Shown here: one piece after another, positions 1-9,460 of the stretch | Layout: each line of letters starts with the position of its first letter | Position numbering within the stretch: position 1 is the stretch's first letter | Source: Lithospermum erythrorhizon | Taxonomy: Eukaryota > Streptophyta > Magnoliopsida > Boraginales > Boraginaceae | Reading direction: 5' to 3' | DNA: 64,000 nucleotides | Assembly (NCBI GenBank): GCA_019722365.1 | Contig: JADFUC010001346.1 | Span: forward strand, 372,001-436,000 | Position numbers and translations under genes: made by a program | Notes under the pieces: model-generated | The model's database searches: none | The model's input: the letters and a program-made list of their open reading frames with translations, nothing else | Told to the model about the DNA's origin: nothing

Positions 1-156
1 TGTTGAGTCAACAAATGAACTAGAACATTCGGTTTCATCAGGATCATGTTTGGCTTCCCTGCTGCTATCACCGTTCCTTCTAAACTCAGAAACATCACCA
101 GTCACATTCTCTGCAGCCTTTGGAGGTTTAACTTTTTGATCTAGCATACTTCCCAT
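1..156 (-). CDS. N-terminal coding exon of an unrecognised protein (partial, runs off the window)
   Basis: Reading the minus strand from an ATG at 156 gives 52 codons open to the window edge. The peptide begins MGSMLDQKVKPPKAAENVTG and ends in an acidic, serine-rich stretch (DETECSSSFVDST). It is hydrophilic, with no signal peptide or membrane segment. An upstream leader exon at about 902-955 is predicted from a clear donor, CAG|GTATTC, at 902/901 and a TATA box at 983-990, so the gene would carry a leader intron of about 0.75 kb. The acceptor just upstream of the ATG is not clear. The frame is believable because the codons run to the edge without a stop and the 5' architecture is coherent. 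I do not recognise the family, and no function is inferred. Confidence 0.55.
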   Translation of the reverse strand, partial: MGSMLDQKVKPPKAAENVTGDVSEFRRNGDSSREAKHDPDETECSSSFVDST

Positions 157-901
157 GTGGCATCATTAAAACATAAGATTGTCACATTTATGGTGAAGAC
201 GGACTTATTATCTTCAGAATACATGCAAAATACTAAGCAATCGGCATGTCATAATTATCCAACCTGATCAAACTTTTCTGACTGTTTACTGTAGACTCAA
301 TTCCTCACTATAATAAGAGTGATCTACCCATGACTAATTATTAATTAAATTTAAGCCAACAGCATAATCTCTACATATATGCATTAAACTGAATTGCAAT
401 CAGCACACTAACTTCAAATTAGCGAAGTTCCAGCTCAAATGAGTCGAGTATGGGATATGCCAAGAACAGCTTCATCCAAGATACATATATTATATATAGG
501 TCCTTGATCTATATGTGGTTGATTGTCAATTATCCATAAAAGGATTAAGCAAATGAATAAAGCAAGGGATTGATAAATGGTTTCCAGAAGAACAAGAAAA
601 TAAATAATAAACAGTAGTTGAATGTGCATATTAGCTAGCTTAAATGTGCATGTCACACATACAAACAGTACAGGTAACAATTCATTATCAATACATCAAA
701 ATAAATACACTAAACTTTCAAGAGCCATACAGAAAAAGAAAAACATGCCACCAAACTTATTACATGCAAGAAATACATAAACTAAAGTTGGCAATAAAAA
801 CATTAACAAAGTGAATTGAATATGTTGGATTTAGAACAATGAGATAAAGATTATAGGATTAAAACATGCAAATAATTTGAAGATAAGCAGATGAAGAATA
901 C

Positions 902-955
902 CTGAGGAGGTGAAAGTGAGTAGGAAATTTGTGAAGGCGGCAGTTAACGTTATGT
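902..955 (-). other. Predicted 5' leader exon of the gene at 1-156
   Basis: On the minus strand a TATA box is followed by about 50 bases ending in CACCTCCTCAG and a consensus donor GTATTC. The upstream limit (about 955) is only the expected distance from the TATA box. Confidence 0.4.
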
Positions 956-982
956 TATGATTTTTTTTCTTCATATGAACCC

Positions 983-990
983 CTTTTATA
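983..990 (-). promoter_or_regulatory. TATA box (TATAAAAG) of the gene at 1-156
   Basis: The minus strand reads TATAAAAGGGG about 30 bases upstream of the presumed transcript start and about 80 bases upstream of the leader-exon donor. Confidence 0.45.
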
Positions 991-999
991 TGACTTATC

Positions 1000-2090
1000 A
1001 ATTGTACTTCATGACCTAACTATTATTTGCGCTTGTGTGTGATGGATTCTTGAGGAGTATTATGTTAGGTTTTGAGTGATTATGTGTTATATTATGTTAA
1101 TGGCCCATGATAGATGTTTTATTTGTTTTAAAGGGATTGATTTAAAAATAAAAACTAAAACATGTGCCGTATGATCTTAAGCCGGAATGTATGATAATAG
1201 TATCACACATAGAGTTACATCTGCGCTTGAGGAGCCCAAGTTGAAGAATTTGGAGGCTCGGCTCATTAGATTAAGCGAGCCTTAGGCTCGGCTTCTGCTC
1301 AACCATCTTTATCTACAAATTCAAATGTAGTAGTGTTCCATATGGCGTATTTCCAGTAGTAAAAGGAGGCGAAAGTGTTAAATGTCAGCGCGCCCAGAAA
1401 AAGCCGTAGGTGTGAGAAACCGAATCACGAAAGTGATAAAATCTAAATATTAAAATAGTTTAAAGAAGTTACTCGTTAGTTGGAAGCAAATTCTTAATCC
1501 AATACTGAGCATCATAATATTCGTGACATATCAACCGATTCTCATGTACTTGAGGAGCTCAAAACAGCCACTACATTTTATGGATGATTTACAATGTATA
1601 ACAAATATTTGCAACTATTTAGTTTCCTGTTTGGATTAGTAATTATGAGTATTGAATAAGATCATTCATCACAATGTTTATTTATTGTGGCATTACACAA
1701 TTTGAAAAATAGTTTTCTAAAGTCTTTTGTGGGATATACTCTAATATACCATTACCTTAAATGAAGTTAGAATCAATAATTTTCATATCATTCTCCTCCA
1801 AAGTTGATCATGTTGGGTTGTGAAGGGTGCAAATATATACCCTTCTTATATTGAGCCTACCCTGCCTGTTATTATCTCAATGAATCTATCATCTCCGAAC
1901 TTACCAAGAATAATTTAGAATATGTCCAAACCTTCCGCTAATACCAAAGCTCAAGCTTCCAAACTGCATTGTGACTGAAAATAACAAACTCTTTGAATAC
2001 CTCGTCCTTCATCGTTGTCGCATTCTATTATTTCTTACAATAACAATAACATGTCCCGGTGCCTCTAAATAAGCTCTGGACTTCCCTTAT
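1000..2090. other. Intergenic, no gene seen
   Basis: AT-rich sequence between a leftward promoter near 990 and a rightward promoter near 2100. No open frame with protein character, RNA gene or repeat was recognised. Confidence 0.5.
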
Positions 2091-2098
2091 TTCCTACT

Positions 2099-2107
2099 TA
2101 TATAAAT
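2099..2107 (+). promoter_or_regulatory. TATA box (TATATAAAT) of the small secreted peptide gene
   Basis: TATATAAAT lies 76 bases before the ATG at 2183, which would give a leader of about 50 bases. This spacing is normal for a plant promoter and supports the short frame as a real gene. Confidence 0.45.
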
Positions 2108-2182
2108 CGAAGTAGCCTCTTCAGCTTTTCTATCCAACCCACCTGAGAGACCTGATCAGCATTACCTCTTGCTCTTTCATCC

Positions 2183-2401
2183 ATGGCTAAACAAATCAAT
2201 TTGGCTTTCTTCTTGTTGCTCCTAGTCATTACAACAGCAAACTGCCAGATACAGGCTCCATGGATGCCTTGCTGCCGAGGAGATATCATGGACTGCTGCC
2301 CTCAATCTACCGAGGAGAAGCAAGTTCACCATGTTCATAGAAAACAAGCATCTTTCCATAAATCCACCAGAACTTTTCGCCATATTTATGAGCTCCCCTG
2401 A
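2183..2401 (+). CDS. Small secreted peptide with paired cysteines, 72 aa, family unknown
   Basis: The single-exon frame starts at a good-context ATG (ccATGG). Residues 1-20 are a clear signal peptide: a Lys at position 3, then a hydrophobic run FFLLLLV, then small residues before Cys21. The predicted mature part contains two cysteine pairs eight residues apart (CCRGDIMDCC, residues 30-39) followed by a basic, His-rich tail ending FRHIYELP. Secretion to the apoplast is inferred from the signal peptide. It matches no family I can name: not CLE, PSK, RALF, defensin or LTP by cysteine pattern. It is convergent with the bHLH gene, whose stop codon is only 70 bases away, so the two 3' untranslated regions probably overlap. 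It could instead be the first exon of a longer gene, but no donor before the stop is compelling. A TATA box at 2099 supports expression. Confidence 0.5.
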   Translation: MAKQINLAFFLLLLVITTANCQIQAPWMPCCRGDIMDCCPQSTEEKQVHHVHRKQASFHKSTRTFRHIYELP

Positions 2402-2471
2402 TGCGCGATCCAGCTTCTGTAGACTCACCAACACATACTCGTTAACTTAACTTTGTTGTTCTAATCTTTAT

Positions 2472-3521
2472 TCAACAATGTGATTCTATTGAAGTTTCAT
2501 CTGGTGCCAAACTTCTACTGTGTGGGGTGATAGTCTTAATAGGAGCCCAGATATCTGCACCATTGTCCCCGACGAATCCAATTGTTAATGAAACCGGCAC
2601 CAGACACAAGCCTTTGTTTCTCAATGTGCATGACTCCCATCCCTTTGGATACATCAATAAAAAGTACAGTTTCAGTTGATATATAAGTCGATTTACTGAG
2701 AAGATGGTCGATAACTATGAAGTATTAGAAAACTGAAGCATCATGTATGGCAATATATTAGCTAGAGTTATCAACTTACACTGTAAATACAAATTCTATG
2801 TTTTGTTTCATTTAGCATACACGAAGATTGAAATATTAAAGGAACCTAATTGCTCACCGGTGCTTCTGTGTTCAACGTACTCTGGAGGTATGGAGAACTC
2901 AGAACCTACATACAATGAAGGAGTAAGCACAGTTCGGCAAATGAACAATGAAGCTCATTTAGCATATCAAATGCAACACATCCTATAAAGAGCTAACTCG
3001 GATGAAAAAACATAATACGGTATGTACCTTAACTTGTTCGTGGAGGAAACTTATGTATCCCATTGCCTCGTGAAGGACAGATGCTGTATCCGTCTGGAAT
3101 TAAACATCCAATCATACAACAATTAGAAGGGAAAATTATAAAAATTGTATAGTTATTCTTACAAACAAATTATTAACCCGAAAATGACAAGCTGCAGGTT
3201 GCATTAACAGTAATTTACATACTAGGACTTCAATTTATGTGTTGAACTGGACGAAACGCACCTTTCCATATGGAGAGACAAGCTGTTGAAGAGCTTGAAT
3301 TCTTTCACTAAACTTCTCTTTTTTCATCTTGTTCCAAAAAGACAAAGCGTTACTGAATAAGTACAAATTTTGAATACTAAATACAAAGATAGTGTTACCA
3401 TCTTACAAAGAGATCATACCTTGGATGTAATTAATATATCGCCTTTGTGACGCTTTGATGTTGTAAACGACACTATACTACTCTGCTCGAGAGAAACCGA
3501 TGTTCTTTTCTGTTGCATCAT
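2472..3521 (-). CDS. Atypical bHLH transcription factor, bHLH153/154 type, 5 coding exons, about 150 aa
   Basis: Minus-strand exons are 3521-3420, 3327-3262, 3093-3028, 2905-2858 and 2642-2472, each bounded by GT..AG and all phase 0. The spliced protein is about 150 aa. Residues 1-34 start MMQQKR and end ILITSK. Helix 1 is KEKFSERIQALQQLVSPYGK, and the loop and helix 2 are TDTASVLHEAMGYISFLHEQ. The C-terminal part contains LRNKGLCLVPV and NGADIWAPIKT, which I recall as the tail of the short Arabidopsis proteins bHLH153 and bHLH154. The basic region lacks the His-Glu-Arg triad that contacts E-boxes, as in that subfamily, so the protein is expected to act mainly through dimerisation in the nucleus. 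One short upstream coding exon may be missing: a possible acceptor lies at about 3533, and a leader exon may lie near 5250. The start used is the first in-frame ATG of the first clear exon. Confidence 0.88.
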
Positions 3522-6031
3522 CGTCTTCGCTTCTACAGTTCTACTCACTGATAAGAGCACAAAAACAACACATTTATATATAACAAGTGTAACTGGAACT
3601 CCTAAAACTTCAATCAATTAGCTCAAAACAAGGAGGATTATAGCAAACAAATCTACCATTGAATATGTTTTATAAGGGCAATTTGCAAATAGAATATAAC
3701 TTACAAACAAAACCATATATGACATAATCCATTAGACATAGTAATAATACATTAACAATTCTTGCATCAACTAGAATATTTTATATAAAGAAAATTAGCA
3801 TGCCATGTTTGGTCAAAGAAATCTTGTATAGTTTTCTAGCATGAGAATGCTTCAGGAGTGATTTCAGTTATATGAGCCGCATTATTAAATTTTATATAGT
3901 TTTCTCTCTTCAGAGTTTAGACACTCAACCAGCAACCTAACCCCACATTATTAATGTAATCATCAAAAGCTGTCCCTTTGAATTTCAAACAAAGAAAAAA
4001 ACAAATGACCTGACATAGAATGACCATAATTTAGATAACAAAATAAACATAAAGAATAAACAAGATTAGATACATGTATATGGCTAGAGTTGAAGGACCA
4101 ACCAATTGTTTGTACATATAATATATTATACACACTAAAGTTACATTTTAAATGGTTTGAACAATATTATCCTTGTCATTTGATCCTATCTCATGTATAT
4201 TATATGGTTTTAACAATACTTGACCAATATCCAATCACAAAATTGCAAGCGAGATCAGTCAAGACGTGCTAAAGCTCGATTAAATTCGTGGTAAATATAA
4301 AAAAGAATAATATGCATTCAATGAGGTAACATACAGTAATTACAACTGGTACTTATTTATTAAATACACCAACTATAGTACATCTATGTAAAGTATAAAA
4401 GACCCATTCACACCAGAAAATCCTCAAAAAATCATATTGTGGCCCATCAATCTGTACTAGTAAACATCACAATTTATTGCACAACTTATTGATTACCAAG
4501 TAGTCAAGTACTACTAGTACTTCTCTTTTTGGATTGAATTTCGACACCCTCCCCCGCCCCCAATGCATAAATGTCAAACGTGGACAACCGAATAATAAAA
4601 GATGAAATTTGGCGGGGCCCAACTTCCATCTATATCACAACCATGATATTATTATATTATACTTTATTTTAAAAATTCTACGTTATTCCTTATAGTTGGA
4701 CCCAAGACCAAAAAGGGAATTGTACAGTACTATAATTGAAAACACAGGAAAAAAATGAACGAGAAATTTCAAGTTTCAAACTCTCATTTAGGCATAAATT
4801 TGAAACGATCACTAACTGTTTCTTTAAGTTTTCCTAGAAAACACACTAAAACATAGAGCTTGGTTGAGTTTTTGAAGTAAAGATCAAGTATGGGAATATT
4901 TCGAGTCTATATCGTTTATTACTATTTATGTGACATACATGTTTACACACTCTCTTACACCACTGACTTAAGATGTTTTTTGTAATATCAAAATAAATTT
5001 AAACAATGCATACATGTTCATAATATTAAGTAACTGTAACATATAGTAGCACAAAATGTAACATAATATGATATGTTGAATAAGACAACCAACCTTTATT
5101 TCAAAAGTTTGAATATAGATGTCAGGATATAACAAAACTTGTATTGCCCTACTCTTCTTCCTCTCTCTATCTTCTTGAATTCTTCGAGTCCAATCTGATC
5201 GTGTCTTTTATCACTTGGCTATGTCCGTTCCGACTACCTTCGTGAATTCTTGAAGAGAAGCATATAAATAATGACCTTTGAGTGCAAGTCTAAAAAAATT
5301 TAGTAGGCTATAGTAAGAAGTTGGAATAGCATAGCATGTTTTGGTAGTTAGGAGGAAGAGGGTTTTGTGCAAGTGTAAACACTAGAAAAGGTTACTAGAC
5401 TAATGAATGAATTTATATTCATTTGACAGCTAATATCCAGCCATGAAAGGGAGGAGAAAATGAAAGGAAGAGAGGTTGATGGAGTAGTTAAAAATGAAGT
5501 CTTTAGCTGAGCTCACTTTTGATTTTCTTGCTGTGTTTGATTGAGACCTCTTGATGTTTTGCCAAACTTTGTCAGCTACCTACTTTGGCATGGCTTCTTC
5601 TGTCTTTTCTGCACTTCTACACTCATCGACAACAGTTTAATTTGGTAACTATAGTTTTTTTTTAATTAGCTTTGGTAATAGGGGTTCATAGTATGGTGCA
5701 TGTGCCATGTCTACATGATGACTATGTTTTTGTAGATTTCTTGTGTTGCTTTATGCTAAGATTGTATTTTTCTTTAAAGAAATCAATGGTAACATAGCTC
5801 TTCACTTAATCAGTAATGACTCGAAGCCTTAATTTTTTGTAAACGACTTATCAATCCATTCTACTTTATTAATTGAGTAATTTATTGTTATGAAATACAT
5901 TTTGTGGAGAGAGGGTGAAAACTAAACCCGATTGATCCAGTGGCTCGATCCATTAATACTATTCGTTTTCAATCTACGTCCGTTAGAACCACGTTCGACC
6001 TATTACCACACTAAGTAATGGGTCGGTTGGA

Positions 6032-6058
6032 TCCCAAAGGCCCAAAGGCCCAAAGGCA
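6032..6058 (+). repeat. Short tandem repeat, 9-bp unit (CCCAAAGGC) x 3
   Basis: Three adjacent copies of cccaaaggc are seen directly. This is minor replication slippage and no function is implied. Confidence 0.8.
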
Positions 6059-6364
6059 TAGGCATCCCATTATCATTTGCTCCATCAACTAGACGTAATT
6101 AAGATGCTTAAAATTATTAGTCAATAACTCTATGTGGTTAACTTGTAGTTGCTTGATTAACCAGACGTATTGACTTATATTACTAGTAATAAAGATGGAC
6201 GGCAAGGCCAGCTTGTCCATGTTGGACAAACCCTTAGCTTTTGGCTAACATTACTCATCGTACATACAACTATACAAGTCACCACTTTCATGATGATTGA
6301 CTATGGAATTTCCACCAGCTTTTTATGTCAACTATATATTTGTAGAATTACCGACTTACAAATT

Positions 6365-6657
6365 ATCAGAAATAGAATAATACGTTGATACGTTCGGCGT
6401 AGAGGCGTATTACACTTACGGTTAGTTCATCGCCCAGCGTGAGGAGCATTGAGGAGAGATTATCAGAGATGTATGTCACCAATTAAGTAACACTTGTCTG
6501 TGGCAGCGTAAGCCAGAATATGCATGACGAAGCGCAACACGGATTGACAGCAATTCTTTATTCTTTAGCAGGGGACTCAGTACTTGCTTGATATGCGAGG
6601 TCTGTCTGAGGTATCGTGAGGGTGTTGGTTTAAATGGACATCAGAAATAGAATAATA
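6365..6657. repeat. 257-bp insert bracketed by a perfect 18-bp direct repeat
   Basis: The sequence atcagaaatagaataata occurs at 6365-6382 and again at 6640-6657. The segment between is noticeably more GC-rich than its surroundings and has no recognisable coding content, TIR or terminal A/T tail. A long target-site duplication or templated filler from break repair would both explain it. Confidence 0.6.
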
Positions 6658-7385
6658 TATATAGAATTGGAGGAGGTCCGCATTAAATAACAACTTCACC
6701 TCATTTGCTTATTATAGTACGGAGTATTACTATTTGTTACTTATATATATCAAGAATTAAATAATGTCGAGTTGCTCAAAAGGCCTTAAATGAAGTTGCA
6801 TTGTGAGAATTATATTGTTCACCTTATTAGCTTGAATATGAACAGTATTTTTTCCAGTAGTGTAACAAAAAATTTACTCGCTGGCTTGTTTAAGAGGGAA
6901 TGATGTAGTTTGAAAACAATCCTAGCAACGTAGCTACCTAGAATGATACTCCGTATTTGATTATCATCATGTGCAAACGCTAATTAGCTCCTTCAAACAT
7001 GGCGTAATGCTTGATCATATTGCAACTTGAGTGGAAACGTAAAACAAGGATCTATTAATACTATGTGGTATTTCTCTGGCTGTTGGATTTTTTTTGGGTT
7101 AATTAACGATGATATTATTTCAAATATAAGAGTATTACAAGTTATGAGATTATTACAAATCTGAGGCTCTTTACTAATTATTACAGCTAAAGAATAATGC
7201 TAACTAATATAGAGAAATATGTCTTGGTTGGAGAAGTGCGAGATAGATGTCCTTAAACTAGGTAACGTAATAATGCAAACTGGCTGTTGGAAATTAAATA
7301 CTAAATTTAATTAAGTCGCAAATTATTGGTCAAAGCCAGAGTATGCATGGTTTACTTAAAACTCAAGAATTTTGGTCTCATGACC

Positions 7386-7395
7386 TATATATAAA
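7386..7395 (+). promoter_or_regulatory. TATA box of the peroxidase gene
   Basis: TATATATAAA lies about 95 bases upstream of the ATG at 7489, on the coding strand. Confidence 0.5.
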
Positions 7396-7488
7396 CACAT
7401 CCATTCTTGATATATATATATCCATAATGTACCTGACAAGTTAATTATTTCGATATCAATTAGCTAATATACATAGTTCAACGATAAA

Positions 7489-8964
7489 ATGGAGAAAAAC
7501 ATTGGGTTTTTGGTGTTCTTTGTTTTTGGTTTTTCAATGAGCTTGTACATGGCTTATGTGCAAGCGGCTGTGACGCTGCCACCGGAGGACCGCCCGCTTA
7601 CCCGCCAATATTACAAGAAATTGAATACTTGTGAAAATGTTGAAGCATTTGTGAAGCACCAAGTCACTTTGCATTGGAAAGTCGAGAAGAACATTACTGC
7701 CAAGCTCCTTAGGTTGCTCTATGCAGATTGCATGGTCAATGTATGCTCCTTAAACCACAATTTTGTCTAAAAACCGATAGATTTTGTATCTATAAATAGT
7801 TCATTCAAAAAGAAACAACTTACTCTTTTATCGTCTTTATTAATTTGATTTCTTATTTGTAATATTGTATTACAATTTACATGGTATTTTTTCCAGGGGT
7901 GTGATGCATCAATACTTCTGGATGGTCCTAACACAGAAAAGAAAGCCCCACAAAATTCAGGTCTGGGGGGATATATGCTTATCGACAAAATAAAAATTGT
8001 GCTAGAACAACGATGCCCTGGAGTTGTTTCATGTGCAGACATTCTTAACCTTGCAACAAGAGATGCACTTCACCTTGTAAGTTTAAGCATGCATGTACAC
8101 ATTATTTATATATTACATTACATTTTCATGCTCAAATACATTATCTAAACTGAACCGAGTTAGACTAGAGCTTCTTTTTTTCGAACATAATCAAATCTCA
8201 TGAGGTTCGATTTGGTTCAACTCGTTTAAAGACCTATATATGAACACTCATACTGCATCTATGATTGAACCTTCAGGCTGGCGCACCTTCTTATCCAGTT
8301 TTCCTAGGAAGAAGGGATGGGCCGGCATCAAGTGCAGCATGGGTGGATCTACCATCACCTTCAAGCTCATGGGAAGAAGGTTTCAAGTATTTCCAATCCA
8401 AAGGTTTAGACGTTCAAGATTATGTTACTCTTTTAGGTATGCTAAATGATATTCTCTAATAACGATTTTGAATAACTTGTGTCAAAGATTTAGATCTTTG
8501 TATATGCTGATGCCCACATATAAATTTCAGGGGCACACTCAATGGGAAGAACACATTGCAAATTCATCACTGATCGTTTATACAACTACAAGAACACTGG
8601 AAAACCAGACCCCAGCATGGACAAGAGCCTATTAAATTCTTTAAGACAACAATGCCCTCAGAAACTAAAGAGAGGAGAAAGTGATCCTCTTGTGTATTTA
8701 ACACCTGAAAGTGGTGCACAGTTCAAGTTCACAAACACTTACTACAAAAGGGTACTCTCAGGAAAATCTGTACTAGGGATTGATCAGCAGCTAATTACGG
8801 GGAATAATGACACCATCCAAATAATCAATGATTATGCTGATAGCTTTGAACAATTTCGGAGGGTATTTGCTTTGACAATTAGCAGAATGGGAGGCCTCAA
8901 AGTTCTGACTGGCAAAAATGGCGAAATCCGAAAGAATTGCCGGGTGCCAAACAAGTATCAGTGA
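7489..8964 (+). CDS. Class III (secretory) peroxidase, PRX19-like, lacking the distal catalytic histidine; 4 exons, 341 aa
   Basis: Exons 7489-7740, 7897-8076, 8277-8436 and 8531-8964 splice in phase to 341 aa. Residues 1-26 are a signal peptide. Family landmarks are LLRL (distal Arg75), [40 protein letters not shown] with proximal heme ligand His200, and the terminal Cys334 in RKNCR. The loop normally reading HFHDC is LLYADC: the distal His that performs acid-base catalysis is Ala79 and the preceding Phe is Tyr78, while the distal Arg is kept. I recall that Arabidopsis peroxidase 19 (At2g34060) is closest and also lacks the His (YSDC there). Heme binding is therefore likely, but ordinary H2O2-dependent peroxidase activity should be severely reduced. 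The protein is expected in the cell wall or apoplast. Length, the conserved three-intron pattern and an open frame argue against a dead gene. Confidence 0.93.
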
Positions 8965-9049
8965 CATAAAAGGAGAGATTTTGCATGTATATATTGCAAA
9001 TAACCAATATTGTTTGATTCATCTGATGTGAAACAAAATATTATCAACT

Positions 9050-9055
9050 AATAAA
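9050..9055 (+). terminator. Polyadenylation signal AATAAA after the peroxidase gene
   Basis: AATAAA lies about 86 bases after the stop at 8964, at normal distance for a plant near-upstream element. Confidence 0.4.
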
Positions 9056-9460
9056 TGAGAAATGGAGATCCAGTTTCCCACTTCAACAAGACAAATATAC
9101 AAGAGAATTGAGTATTTTTATATTGCATTTGTCTTACACAAGATGAGGCAAGTAAGTTGAGATCCTTTAACATAGGAAGGGCGCGTACCCTTCTAGAAAC
9201 AATCATAACTCGCAAGAATCTTATAGCATGTTCAAGAACATACAATGGTGCACTGTCCCACCAATTCGAATAGTGCAGTGAATGTGTATCCTTGTAAGTT
9301 CACATGACACAAAAATACATCATTTGTAGAGGAAAAACACTAAATGACAGACCACAATATTACAGATAACAAGACCGAGAACTGGCAATAGGCTATCTAA
9401 CGAAGAACCATGTAAGAAAGTTGACATAACAGGGATAAATTAGAAACGATCGACTCACTG

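Larger units (their letters stand above)
3530..7380. other. Long intergenic stretch between the divergent bHLH and peroxidase genes
   Basis: It holds the presumed promoter and leader of the bHLH gene (minus strand, a plausible leader with a donor GAAG|GTAGTC near 5240), then AT-rich DNA. Two small anomalies are listed separately: a 9-bp triple repeat near 6035 and an 18-bp direct repeat bracketing a filler at 6383-6639. No other gene is visible. Confidence 0.5.

Noticed and set aside
3522..3617. Hydrophobic N-terminal extension of the bHLH first exon
   Set aside because: It lies across a likely splice acceptor (TGTAG) and is unlike any bHLH of this type.
8240..8450. Alternative plus-strand frames over peroxidase exon 3
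   Set aside because: Shadow of the real exon, whose frame gives the conserved FLGRRDGP.
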